Positions 1 to 8,345 of a DNA stretch of 44,893 nt are shown piece after piece. A program made the position numbers and the translations under genes. Position 1 is the stretch's first letter; each line of letters starts with the position of its first letter. The DNA is from Lewinellaceae bacterium (GTDB taxonomy: Bacteria > Bacteroidota > Bacteroidia > Chitinophagales > Saprospiraceae): NCBI GenBank assembly GCA_024644235.1, contig JAHELJ010000025.1, positions 1-44,893 on the forward strand, in the 5' to 3' direction. Below the pieces are notes generated by a model, which saw only the letters and a list, made by a program, of their open reading frames with translations, had not been told where the DNA came from and did not search any database.

Positions 1-2
1 CA

Positions 3-185
3 AAGCATGCCACTAGATTACGTGCTAAATTCAAATCAATATTCAGGTGCGACAGATATGACGCTGACAAACTTATTGAAGAGTTGGTTTACATCGATGC
101 ACTCGACTTCATGGCGCAATTCGGTTTGATCGAGTTGCCGGTATGGCTTAGCTATGCACTAACCCAATCAGCCAGATCGGGTTGA
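3..185 (+). CDS. C-terminal end of an unidentified protein (partial)
   Basis: Frame 3 is open from the window edge for 60 codons and ends with TGA at 183-185. The other two plus frames close earlier (TAG at 14-16 in frame 2, TGA near 140 in frame 1). The translation has balanced composition: a basic start (LRAKFKSIFRC), then an amphipathic stretch (ADKLIEELVYIDALDFMAQ), which looks like real protein. The start lies outside the window. I do not recognise the family. It runs in the same direction as the glycosylase that begins 66 bases later and may share its transcript. Confidence 0.4.
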   Translation, partial: KHATRLRAKFKSIFRCDRYDADKLIEELVYIDALDFMAQFGLIELPVWLSYALTQSARSG

Positions 186-251
186 ATCCTGATTTAGCTC
201 TTTTCAGGTTTGTCAGGTGGCTTATTTTAGCAGAATAACAATTAAGATCAA

Positions 252-1040
252 ATGCCGGAACTACCTGAAGTAAACACTGTCGCCAAAGTTTTCCGAAAAA
301 CCGTCTTGAATAACCCCATTGCCAAAGTAGAGGTCTATGATAGCAAGATCCTTAGAAGAGACACTCCTGATGTATTTGCCCAGGCCATCGAAAGACAAAG
401 TTTTATAGACACCTACCGACATGGCAAGTATTTTTTTGCGGAACTCGACAGTGGCAAGCATGTGCTGTTCCACCTGGGGATGACGGGTGATATTCATTAC
501 TATCATCACGAGGACGAAAGGCCGAAATACGTCCGCTTTGAGATATTCTTCGCCGATGGACTTATCCTTGGCTATGAAGATCTACGCAAGTTTTCCCAGA
601 TACTCATCGTCCCGAACCTGAAAGAGTACCTGGAGGAGACTCGCTTAGGTCCTGATGCTCTGCGGATTGGAAAAGAGGCTTTTCTAAAGTTATTTGCAGA
701 GCGTAAAACGCCCTTAAAAGCCATCTTAATGAATCAGCAATTGGTGGCAGGTATTGGAAATCTATATGCTGATGAGATATGCTACCAGGCTAGGCTACAT
801 CCGGGTTCCACAGCCGGTGCCCTAAAGAAGAAGGAACTCGAAACCATCTTCGAAAAGATGAAATCAATTTTGAAACTTGCTTGCCGAAAAAATGCCTACT
901 ACCGGGTGTATCCGAAAAACTGGTTTTGGGAATGGAGAAAGGTTGGTAATAAAATTCCAAAGATAGGAGTGGTTAAGAAAACCAATATTGGAGGGCGGAC
1001 CACCTTTTTTGTTGATAAATATCAAAAGCTGATCAGATAA
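252..1040 (+). CDS. Fpg/Nei-family DNA glycosylase, zincless-finger type
   Basis: Base-excision repair glycosylase/AP lyase of the MutM(Fpg)/Nei family, 262 aa. The N-terminus MPELPEV gives the catalytic Pro2 and Glu3. K59 in RHGKY and the LGMTG motif (75-79) match the N-terminal beta-sandwich, and QQLVAGIGNLYADE (162-175) is the helix-two-turn-helix DNA-binding motif. The C-terminal finger normally carries four zinc-binding cysteines. Here the corresponding stretch (about 225-262) has none; the only cysteines are C177 and C211. The finger arginine context GGRTTFF (247-253) is kept, so this resembles the zincless fingers of NEIL1 and plant Fpg. Whether it prefers 8-oxoG or oxidised pyrimidines cannot be read from sequence, so I give no symbol. 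It converges on the VOC gene with a 20-base gap. Confidence 0.9.
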   Translation: MPELPEVNTVAKVFRKTVLNNPIAKVEVYDSKILRRDTPDVFAQAIERQSFIDTYRHGKYFFAELDSGKHVLFHLGMTGDIHYYHHEDERPKYVRFEIFFADGLILGYEDLRKFSQILIVPNLKEYLEETRLGPDALRIGKEAFLKLFAERKTPLKAILMNQQLVAGIGNLYADEICYQARLHPGSTAGALKKKELETIFEKMKSILKLACRKNAYYRVYPKNWFWEWRKVGNKIPKIGVVKKTNIGGRTTFFVDKYQKLIR

Positions 1041-1060
1041 TTGACCTGGCAATTAACGAA

Positions 1061-1750
1061 TCAGTCATTGAAAATAAAAAAGCCATATCCACCCGGATCT
1101 CTGATGATGATATTGTCAACGATACCTTCCGCATTGAAGTGAGTAATTTCTTCGGCAATTGGGATTTCAAGATCTTTGACCTTCTCGATTATTTTAGGGT
1201 TATTTTCCTTTCCGTTGAAGTAGGTCAAGGAAGGATTAAAGAAGAGGTGAGGACAGCTCAGAGGCTTCATAATACTTACTGCCAAATCATCATTTAACAT
1301 CGATACCCAACCAGAGTCCGGCGAGCCAATTGTTGGCTTAAACCCCAAAAGTGACCAAATCCGGACAGAGCGCGCCAAGTCGGCACTTTCCAAGCTGATG
1401 CCGGCAAAATTCCCCAAAACCGAAAAACATGGTTCTTTTTCATACGATAGCGGCGACCCACCTGCGATAAGATAAATCCATACACCACTAGGATCAACGA
1501 GGAAAAAATCGCCATTGTTCTGTACAATCTTTGTCTCGGATTCAAGAGATTTAATGATACCACTCCAGTCGGGATGAAAAAGTTTGACTCCAGCCCTTGC
1601 GTAACGGTCAGGATTTATTTCCACAAATGCCTGTCCGTCTGACACAATTGTTGGCTCATTGCTCAGCGTTTTAAACCCGAGCTTGCTATAGAAATTCAGA
1701 CTGGTTTGCACATTCGGAGTAGGGGTCTGTATGACGCAGTTTTGTGTCAT
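1061..1750 (-). CDS. VOC (glyoxalase/bleomycin-resistance fold) protein, two modules
   Basis: 229 aa made of two vicinal-oxygen-chelate half modules (about 1-97 and 105-229). The first begins CVIQTPTPNVQTSLNFYSKLGFKTL, a typical VOC strand-helix start, and ends in FFLVDPSGVWIYLI. The second begins GISLESADLARSVRIWSLLGF and ends in IIRDPGGYGFFIF. The D-P-(S/G)-G strand before the last beta strand is a VOC hallmark. No metal-ligand set is obvious, so substrate and even enzyme activity are unknown. It lacks a signal peptide and is probably cytoplasmic. The gene stands alone; a 216-base spacer separates it from the oxidoreductase gene downstream of the opposite end. Confidence 0.8.
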   Translation of the reverse strand: MTQNCVIQTPTPNVQTSLNFYSKLGFKTLSNEPTIVSDGQAFVEINPDRYARAGVKLFHPDWSGIIKSLESETKIVQNNGDFFLVDPSGVWIYLIAGGSPLSYEKEPCFSVLGNFAGISLESADLARSVRIWSLLGFKPTIGSPDSGWVSMLNDDLAVSIMKPLSCPHLFFNPSLTYFNGKENNPKIIEKVKDLEIPIAEEITHFNAEGIVDNIIIRDPGGYGFFIFND

Positions 1751-1966
1751 GTTGAAGTTTTTTCAGGTGAAAAGTTTCTTATGAGTGAATAAGCTAATCC
1801 ACCATATGTGATAAAGGTTGGCAAAAATTCCAACAAAAAAAGCAACCCTCTTGGCAAAATGCGTCTATTTAATAGATCACCTCATTGTAACGAAACGATA
1901 AGGAAAAAATATTGTTGAGGGGCAAGTCGAGTGCGATAAACGTTTACCGGCTTGCTTAACCCTTCG

Positions 1967-3106
1967 CTACGATTTCGAGAAAAACTCTTCCCAGGAAATG
2001 GATCGGCCTTCAATGGCAGAGTACTTTGCTGCCTCTAGGATCTTCATGACCATGAGGTTGTTTTCGAGACTTGAAGGATCAAACTGCGGCAGTTTGTAGT
2101 TTTCCCTGACCACCTTTTGCAGCATGGCAAAGGGATCATGTAATCCATGCGGCAAGGGCTTTGGATCGAACGGCTTAGCTCCTTCATCCTCGTTGGTGAA
2201 CATTTCCATCCGGGCTCCATTATGACAGATGATGTATCCTTCCGTCCCATGCACTTCCATATCCTTTCGATTGTGGGCCCAATTCCATGAAGCCTGAATG
2301 ATCACCTGAGCTTTTGGGTAAGTCAGAACGATCGTAGCTTCGTCTTCCACCTTAGGATACAAATGGGGTTTGATCTGTTGAGTCACACAAAGTACTTGCG
2401 TGGGAGTCTGACCCTGCATCAACCAGGTGGCAGTATTTGCGCCATAGCAACCAAAATCGGTTAGTGCACCTCCACCGTTGAGAACCGGATCTGTCAACCA
2501 TTCTAGAAACTCATCATTGCAACCTATCTCCACCGGTCCGGGGTGTCCTGTGTTGAAAACCATTTTCCGGATATCACCAATGATTGAATGACCATGGATG
2601 AGTTCAAAACAAGCGGTATGGCTGGCATACCATGAAGTCTCAAAGTTGGTGAGTAAGTGAATCTGATGCTGTTTTGCCAAATCCGCCATCTTGCGGGCGT
2701 GACTCAGACTTACCGCAAGGGGTTTTTCAACCATGACATGAATGCCCCTGGGGGCACAGTATTCCACGACTTCGAGATGGTCGTAGATAGAATTGAAAGC
2801 AGTTACCGCATCAGGTGAACACGCTTCAATCATCTTCTCCAGAGTGGGATAGACCAGATCTAGGGAAAAGCCATGCTGCTCAGAATAACGACTTGCCAGC
2901 TTTGTGTTTGGTTCTACAATTCCCACGATCTCGATATCACCTGAATTTTCCCTTCCCAAGATCCAATTTACGTGGGTATGTACCAAACCCACTACGCCCA
3001 CCCGAAGTGGAGAATGGGCGTACCCTGAACCTGAATCTACAAGAGGCGTCGTCTGAAAAAAACTCAGCAAAATGAAAATCCAAATCGAGGTAAAAACTGG
3101 GATCAT
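1967..3106 (-). CDS. Exported Gfo/Idh/MocA family oxidoreductase
   Basis: 379 aa NAD(P)-dependent oxidoreductase of the Gfo/Idh/MocA type. The Rossmann nucleotide-binding turn is GVVGLVHTHV (37-46) and the family motif EKP is at 127-129 (VMVEKPLAVS). The C-terminal half carries the usual alpha/beta domain, including GGALTDFGCYGANTA. Residues 4-20 are strongly hydrophobic (VFTSIWIFILLSFF), suggesting a Sec signal or membrane anchor; no twin-arginine motif is visible, although many exported members use Tat. The substrate is unknown; relatives act on sugars, inositols and glycosides. It is flanked by unrelated genes, so context does not help. Confidence 0.85.
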   Translation of the reverse strand: MIPVFTSIWIFILLSFFQTTPLVDSGSGYAHSPLRVGVVGLVHTHVNWILGRENSGDIEIVGIVEPNTKLASRYSEQHGFSLDLVYPTLEKMIEACSPDAVTAFNSIYDHLEVVEYCAPRGIHVMVEKPLAVSLSHARKMADLAKQHQIHLLTNFETSWYASHTACFELIHGHSIIGDIRKMVFNTGHPGPVEIGCNDEFLEWLTDPVLNGGGALTDFGCYGANTATWLMQGQTPTQVLCVTQQIKPHLYPKVEDEATIVLTYPKAQVIIQASWNWAHNRKDMEVHGTEGYIICHNGARMEMFTNEDEGAKPFDPKPLPHGLHDPFAMLQKVVRENYKLPQFDPSSLENNLMVMKILEAAKYSAIEGRSISWEEFFSKS

Positions 3107-3241
3107 AGAATGTGCGAGATCTTAATTATGGCCTTCCATTCCGGAGAGCAAAGGCAAATTAGTAATTTCAATGGAAGAGGGATCGACCCTGATCAGTAAT
3201 TCGAGATTCTTTAGTGTTCTCTCGGTCAAGGAAATTCTACG

Positions 3242-3823
3242 GTGGAACTATTTACTCCGGAAGAAAGCAGATGCATTGCAGATAGTTCATTTCTGCTCAC
3301 CAAAGCAGAAGTGATAAGGAAAATAGATCGTTTGTTGGCGGAAACGAGAGACCATTTGCGTGAAATTTGCCTCGAGCATGACAGATCATGGCCTTCAAAA
3401 GTAGATATTTCTACAGGCAAGATTTCTCGAGGAGAGAACTATCAATCTCTACCATATATGGTTTTGGATTTCCCTTGCTTCTTTTCGAGAGATAATATCT
3501 TTTCGCTTCGCACCATGTTTTGGTGGGCTAATTTCTTTAGCTGTACTCTGCACTTGCAAGGCACTTTTCTGAATACCTGGAGGCCATTGATCACGAGGAA
3601 TATCGATGTCCTTTCCGCAAATTATTTGTTCATTTCGGTAGGTCCTACACCCTGGGAGTACCATTATGACGAGGATAATTACGCCCGGCTGAGCCAAGAT
3701 CATCTGTCGCTGGTGGAGTCCGCTTCTTTCATAAAACTCAGCAGAAGGATCCCGTTGAACGAAGTCGAATCAGTAAAAGAAAAGACGGGAGATTTCTGGA
3801 AGCTTCTATTGTCGTTGACGTGA
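3242..3823 (+). CDS. Conserved hypothetical protein
   Basis: 193 aa, soluble, with no signal peptide or domain that I can name. A GTG start at 3242 is supported by AAGGAA nine bases upstream and an in-frame TAG at 3212-3214 that rules out a longer start. The central part (YMVLDFPCFFSRDNIFSLRT, then MFWWANFFSCTLHL) is rich in aromatic residues and resembles short unannotated proteins I associate with Bacteroidota genomes. A later PTPWEYHYDEDNY stretch is acidic and aromatic. Its last 18 bases overlap the end of the convergent amidohydrolase gene. Function unknown. Confidence 0.7.
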   Translation: MELFTPEESRCIADSSFLLTKAEVIRKIDRLLAETRDHLREICLEHDRSWPSKVDISTGKISRGENYQSLPYMVLDFPCFFSRDNIFSLRTMFWWANFFSCTLHLQGTFLNTWRPLITRNIDVLSANYLFISVGPTPWEYHYDEDNYARLSQDHLSLVESASFIKLSRRIPLNEVESVKEKTGDFWKLLLSLT

Positions 3824-5203
3824 CGGTGCCAGATCATCCTTAACATCTTTCAGCATTTGATCTAGTTGAGAGCGAGATAACCACTGGTTTTTGGTAAAAA
3901 GCCCTGTAATATTTCGAAGGGTATTTAGGTCTTCAAGCGGATTCTTGTCCAACAGAATCAACTCGGCAGGCCTTCCAGGCTCGATACGGCCCTGCTTGAG
4001 TCCATACCAATCAGCTACACTCGAAGTCGCTGATTGCAAAGCCTCGTATTTTGATAGTCCGGCATTATTTAAGGCAATCAACTCGTCGGTGAGGGAAAAG
4101 CCTGGAATTATATTTACCTCATAAGAACCGGATCCGCAAAGTATTGGCACTCCCATGGCATGCAAGGTCTTAATGATGGAATCTCTGGCACTGACTATTG
4201 AAGTAGCCACTGTCTGATTATCCTTTAAGCGACCCCTTTGAGTATTCAAAATGGTATTCCAGAGGACAACATAGTTGGGCGAGATATACTCGATATGATC
4301 GTAGTTTCCCAGCAATGAATCAGAAATATCCTGGTACCAAACACGTACGAGATTTTGGGTTGGCACTATGCCTATATCTCTATGGAGGATTTCGATAGCT
4401 AGTTGCGGCAATTTTGCCATATCGACCTGATTGATGTGCAATTCACCGTAGAACCCAACTTCTTCCACACTTACACTAGTTGAGGCTTCGGAAAGCTCTT
4501 GAAAGAAGCCATCAAGATGATCGACGATTTTGTATCTGCCGGTAGCAATAGCAGCTCCCAATCCTTTAGACTTAGGGACATGACCCTCCAGAAAGAGGTT
4601 TGTGGATTTAGCCACACCAACAAGTGAATCAAATTCTGCGGCAGAAAGCCAACTATGTACTTTAAAGAAATCGAATCCTGCCAAAGCATAATTCCGGGCA
4701 CTATCAGCTAGTTGTGCTGCGGACTGAAAGTGTCCATTTCCCTGAAAAAAGGGGCTGCCAAGCACCAGATTGGGATAGGGGATAGGCTCCATACGCAGCT
4801 CAATGAGTAAATCGTGATTTCGATAGTATCCCGACATGTTTCTTGCAAAGGTGATTCCATGGGCTAAGAGCAATTTCAACGTATTTCTGTGTGAGCGGAT
4901 ATTATTGCTTTTAGGTAGATGGACATGCATATCGCAAAGGGCTGGCATGAGAAATTTGTTCCCGCCATCAATGACGATTGCATCTGGATAACTTTCATGC
5001 TCAGATTGGGAAACGATATCGATGATTACGCTTTCTTTAATTACTACCGTATGTCTTTGGAGAATCTCTTCGTTGTTCAGCGTAAGAATATTCACATCTC
5101 TGATAATGGTAATTGGCAATTGGGTCTCGACATGTGTGACGCAACCGAGCAGTCCTATTAGGAGGGTAAGTTTGATTGGGATCTTGAAAGTTGCCAAGTA
5201 CAT
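3806..5203 (-). CDS. Amidohydrolase-family lipoprotein
   Basis: 465 aa metal-dependent hydrolase of the amidohydrolase superfamily (imidazolonepropionase/prolidase-like branch). I start at ATG 5203 because the next residues form a lipoprotein signal ending in LLGC (Cys21). The frame stays open another 91 codons upstream, but that part is antisense to the TPR gene. The metal-binding HxH is CDMHVHL (93-95) after the typical ALxDMHVH strand, and further histidines follow in KVHSW and EGHVPKS. The C-terminus shows the usual G-R-I-E-P-G-x-P-A-(E/D)-L motif (KQGRIEPGRPAELILLDKNP). The substrate is unknown; it probably acts on the periplasmic face of a membrane. Confidence 0.85.
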   Translation of the reverse strand: MYLATFKIPIKLTLLIGLLGCVTHVETQLPITIIRDVNILTLNNEEILQRHTVVIKESVIIDIVSQSEHESYPDAIVIDGGNKFLMPALCDMHVHLPKSNNIRSHRNTLKLLLAHGITFARNMSGYYRNHDLLIELRMEPIPYPNLVLGSPFFQGNGHFQSAAQLADSARNYALAGFDFFKVHSWLSAAEFDSLVGVAKSTNLFLEGHVPKSKGLGAAIATGRYKIVDHLDGFFQELSEASTSVSVEEVGFYGELHINQVDMAKLPQLAIEILHRDIGIVPTQNLVRVWYQDISDSLLGNYDHIEYISPNYVVLWNTILNTQRGRLKDNQTVATSIVSARDSIIKTLHAMGVPILCGSGSYEVNIIPGFSLTDELIALNNAGLSKYEALQSATSSVADWYGLKQGRIEPGRPAELILLDKNPLEDLNTLRNITGLFTKNQWLSRSQLDQMLKDVKDDLAPSRQRQ

Positions 5204-5237
5204 GGATTGGGAGCAGCTATTTAGGTTTCGAAGATCC

Positions 5238-5264
5238 AAAAAAAAAGCCGGCGTTTGCCGGCTT
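5238..5264 (-). terminator. Intrinsic terminator of the TPR gene
   Basis: AAGCCGGC (5245-5252) pairs with GCCGGCTT (5257-5264) around a GTTT loop. On the minus strand the stem is followed by a run of T (A run 5238-5246 on the plus strand). It lies 28 bases beyond the stop of the TPR gene and separates it from the amidohydrolase gene. Confidence 0.85.
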
Positions 5265-5291
5265 CTTAGATCGTTGTAGCTTAGTATAGTA

Positions 5292-6083
5292 TTAAAGCGT
5301 CTCCACTTTGTACTTCGCCGTTTGTGCGTATTTGCCAGCAGGAACTTTTTTGTAGAGTTCAATGGCTTCCGAAGTTTGGCCGGCAGCTTCCAAAGCTTCT
5401 GCATACGCCATGATGTATTTTCCTTCATCCTCTCCCTGACCCAATGCATGAGCTTTTGCTGCATGCTCAATGGCATCTGCAGCCTGGCCCTTCTTCAACA
5501 GTGCTTTGGCCATGTAATAACTCACATCAGCTGACTCATGATCAGCCAGGAAAATCTCTCCGGCGGCTATAGCTTCATCGTATTTCTCTTTTCCATATGT
5601 CACGCCCACTTTGTTTCCTGCCCGGTCGATATATCTCTGAGCACGGTCTGCTTTTCCGGAGGCGGTGGCAAGCGAAGCAGCCTCAAGATAATGTTGTACA
5701 GCCTTCACTACCATGCCTTTCTTGTCAGTAGCACTGGCAATACCGTACTGATTGGTATAGGACTTAGGATTCAATTCAAGACCCTTTTGAAATTTCGCAA
5801 GGGCTTCATCATATTTCTTTTCTTTAAGCAGGGCATTTCCCAGGTAGTAGCAGGCAATAGAACCATTGGCTTTTGCCAGGCCAAGCACCTGAGCATCTTC
5901 ATCCGGATTTGCGATCTCAATTGACTTCATCAGTTTCTCGTATGCGGCGCTGTACTCCTTGGCTTTTAGATGGGCAAGACCATCATTGTACAAACCGGCA
6001 GCAGTTTCCGCTGGAGCCTCCTGTGCAATCAGGTAAGTGGTGCTCAGCAGTAATAAGAATAGGATCGATATGCGTGTCATCAT
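5292..6083 (-). CDS. Exported tetratricopeptide-repeat protein
   Basis: 263 aa. The N-terminus MMTRISILFLLLLSTTYLIAQ is a Sec signal peptide cleaved near AQ-EA. Most of the rest consists of TPR-type helical pairs, for example LYNDGLAHLKAKEYSAAYEK, GNALLKEKKYDEALAKFQKG and AKALLKKGQAADAIEHAAKA, with the W/L-G-Y-A-P spacing of the repeat. The protein is therefore likely a periplasmic or surface scaffold. It is monocistronic: its own terminator lies downstream, and a 219-base spacer separates it from the divergent aspartate kinase. Confidence 0.85.
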   Translation of the reverse strand: MMTRISILFLLLLSTTYLIAQEAPAETAAGLYNDGLAHLKAKEYSAAYEKLMKSIEIANPDEDAQVLGLAKANGSIACYYLGNALLKEKKYDEALAKFQKGLELNPKSYTNQYGIASATDKKGMVVKAVQHYLEAASLATASGKADRAQRYIDRAGNKVGVTYGKEKYDEAIAAGEIFLADHESADVSYYMAKALLKKGQAADAIEHAAKAHALGQGEDEGKYIMAYAEALEAAGQTSEAIELYKKVPAGKYAQTAKYKVETL

Positions 6084-6302
6084 AGTTCCGCTAAAATTTT
6101 AGATTTTAAAAATAAGGGATGGCGAAAATAGTAAAAAAGTTGTTTTTGACCAGACATCTTCAGTACCTAATTGGTTGATATTGTGACATCCATCGCTGTT
6201 TTTTAGCCAAATCAGTTGTAAAAACCCCGCCAGGACCTCATTTTTGACCCCCTCATCGAAAGGTGATTTCTGTATTTTGCACGTTAATTTTTGAAACGTT
6301 CC

Positions 6303-7619
6303 ATGCAGGTATACAAGTTTGGTGGCACCAGTGTTGGTAGCCCAGATAGAATGAAGCAGGTAGCCTCGATCATTACCTCTACAGATGATCCCAAGGTAGT
6401 GGTGCTGTCTGCCGTATCCGGCACAACTAATGAGCTAGTGGCACTATGCCAGGAGGTAGATACCGAAGACCCGGGGGCAGAAGATCGACTGGACGCACTA
6501 CATGAACATTATCGAACATTTGTCAACAAACTTTACCAATCGGCAAAGCTTCTCAATAAGGCGCATGAATTTGTCAATAATAAATTCGATTACCTCAGAA
6601 CATTAGGACAAAAGAAATTTACCATACAGGACGAGAAAGAAGTACTTGCTCAGGGAGAGTTGATATCAACTCAGCTATTTACCTGGGTGCTCGAGGATCA
6701 GAAGATCGAGGCAGTTCTATTGCCAGCTTTAGAGTTCATGCGAATCGACAAATCTAACGAGCCCGATGAGTATTACATAAAATCAATGCTCGAGAAAATT
6801 TTTGAGGACTTTCCCAGTCAGCGTTTGTTTATCACCCAGGGCTACATTTGCCGCAATGCCTTCGGAGAGATTGACAATCTGAAAAGAGGTGGTAGCGACT
6901 ACACTGCCACGCTGGTTGGTCAGGCGGTGGGAGCCAGTGAAATCCAGATTTGGACAGACATTACGGGCATGCATAACAATGACCCAAGGATCGTAGACAA
7001 AACCTATCCGGTTGAAGCACTCTCTTATGAAGAAGCGGCGGAACTTGCCTACTTTGGTGCCAAGATTCTGCATCCTTCCTGCGTATTACCTGCCCTCAAA
7101 GCGCATATACCTATCAGACTGAAAAACACCATGGAGCCGGAAGCTGCAGGTACTTTGATTTCACATCAAGAATCGAAATCGAAAATCACAGCAGTAGCAG
7201 CCAAGGATGGGATCACAGCGATTAAGATTAGATCAGGAAGGATGCTGAATGCGTATGGGTTTCTGAAGAAGATCTTTGAGATATTTGAACGCTTCGAGAC
7301 CCCAATCGACATGATCACTACCTCCGAAGTAGCGGTGTCGCTTACCATTGATGATAATGCCAATCTGTCAAGGATCCTTTCAGAATTGAGACATTATGGT
7401 CAGGTTGACGTGGACCAGAATCAAACGATCATCTGTATAGTGGGTGATTTTGGTGGCAGCAAGGCTGGTACCGCCATCCAGATTTTCAAAGCCTTGCAGC
7501 ATATTCCTATCCGGATGATTTCATACGGTGGTAGCGACTACAATGTCTCCATCCTGATTCAAGCAGAGCACAAAGCACAAGCTCTACGAGATCTCAACCA
7601 GGTCTTATTCCATCTCTAG
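6303..7619 (+). CDS. Aspartate kinase (aspartokinase)
   Basis: 438 aa, phosphorylates aspartate in the first step towards lysine, threonine and methionine. I choose ATG 6303, which gives MQVYKFGGTSVG; a TTG four codons upstream (6291) is less likely. The amino-acid-kinase domain carries KFGGTSVG (5-12), a RGGSDYTAT nucleotide loop and the WTDITGMHNNDPR motif. The C-terminal ~130 residues form the ACT-type regulatory region (VAVSLTIDD, IICIVGDFG). It is a monofunctional kinase, not fused to homoserine dehydrogenase or DAP decarboxylase. No other lysine or threonine gene is adjacent. Confidence 0.93.
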   Translation: MQVYKFGGTSVGSPDRMKQVASIITSTDDPKVVVLSAVSGTTNELVALCQEVDTEDPGAEDRLDALHEHYRTFVNKLYQSAKLLNKAHEFVNNKFDYLRTLGQKKFTIQDEKEVLAQGELISTQLFTWVLEDQKIEAVLLPALEFMRIDKSNEPDEYYIKSMLEKIFEDFPSQRLFITQGYICRNAFGEIDNLKRGGSDYTATLVGQAVGASEIQIWTDITGMHNNDPRIVDKTYPVEALSYEEAAELAYFGAKILHPSCVLPALKAHIPIRLKNTMEPEAAGTLISHQESKSKITAVAAKDGITAIKIRSGRMLNAYGFLKKIFEIFERFETPIDMITTSEVAVSLTIDDNANLSRILSELRHYGQVDVDQNQTIICIVGDFGGSKAGTAIQIFKALQHIPIRMISYGGSDYNVSILIQAEHKAQALRDLNQVLFHL

Positions 7620-7663
7620 ACCATTCCTTCCTCGATAAATCTGATGATTTCATCCAAAGTTAC

Positions 7664-7694
7664 TTGCAGTTTAAGTGCCTATAGTTTAGTTTTG
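7664..7694 (+). promoter_or_regulatory. Bacteroidota-type promoter of the TetR/transport operon
   Basis: TTG at 7664-7666, a 20-base spacer, and TAGTTTTG at 7687-7694 match the Bacteroidota primary sigma consensus (TTG-N19-22-TAnnTTTG). It lies directly upstream of the TetR start at 7720. Confidence 0.6.
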
Positions 7695-7711
7695 ACTAAC
7701 CGTTCGGTCAA
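7692..7711. promoter_or_regulatory. Candidate TetR operator overlapping the promoter
   Basis: TTGACTAACCGTTCGGTCAA is an interrupted palindrome (TTGAC...GTCAA arms with inner A-N-CG-N-T matches), of the length and half-site style used by TetR-family repressors. It overlaps the TAnnTTTG element and ends eight bases before the regulator's ATG, so autorepression is the simplest reading. Confidence 0.6.
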
Positions 7712-7719
7712 TAGAAGGA

Positions 7720-8310
7720 ATGTCACCACGTACCAGAGATCAGATTGATGAAATCCGCAAGCAAAGCAGAGCATCTATTCAATCTGCAGCCTTAAAATTA
7801 TTTGCTAAACAGGGATTCCACAACACATCTATTAGCGAGATTGCCCGTGAGGCCAGTGTTTCTAAAGGTTTGATTTACAACTACTTTGACAGTAAAGAAG
7901 CATTGTTGAAATCCATAATCGAATCTGCAATGAATGTTGGAAACCAATTGATCGGCAGGCATTTGGATTCATCTCAAGATCCAATGCAAAGCCTGGCTGA
8001 GATGTTGGATGAAGCTTTTGATATGGTAGAAGCAAATCCTAAATATTGGAAGTTGATAATGTCATTGTCCTTTCACCAAGATGTAATGGCCAGATTTAAG
8101 GATGAGATTGATCAGCAACAAATCAAAAACATTGGGCTGATCACCGGGTTGTTAGAGAGAGCAAATGTGGAAGAGCCAGAAAAAGAAGCCATGCTGATCG
8201 CTGCCATGAGTGATGGAATATTGTTGCACTTCATCCACATTGGTCCGCAATATCCGCTGTCTGAAATGAGAGCATACATCAAAGAGCGGATGGGGATGAA
8301 TCGAATTTAG
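7720..8310 (+). CDS. TetR/AcrR-family transcriptional regulator
   Basis: 196 aa. The N-terminal ~60 residues are the TetR DNA-binding domain: AALKLFAKQGFHNTSISEIA, then ASVSKGLIYNYFDSKEALL. The rest is helical and forms the ligand-binding and dimer part (for example PKYWKLIMSLSFHQDVMARF). It is the first gene of a run extending to 13415, with 35 bases to the next ORF. The palindrome over its own promoter suggests that it represses the whole transport operon. The inducer cannot be read, although lipophilic compounds are typical for such loci. Confidence 0.92.
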   Translation: MSPRTRDQIDEIRKQSRASIQSAALKLFAKQGFHNTSISEIAREASVSKGLIYNYFDSKEALLKSIIESAMNVGNQLIGRHLDSSQDPMQSLAEMLDEAFDMVEANPKYWKLIMSLSFHQDVMARFKDEIDQQQIKNIGLITGLLERANVEEPEKEAMLIAAMSDGILLHFIHIGPQYPLSEMRAYIKERMGMNRI

Positions 8311-8345
8311 ACTGTATATTAAAATACTTTTAGATTAAACTAAAA

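Noticed and set aside
1922-1955. Hairpin GCAAGTCG/CGGCTTGC after the oxidoreductase gene
   Set aside because: The stem needs a G-U pair, and no T run follows it immediately on the minus strand, so it is not a convincing terminator.
5204-5476. N-terminal extension of the amidohydrolase frame
   Set aside because: It is antisense to the TPR gene and covers a terminator; the lipoprotein signal begins at ATG 5203.
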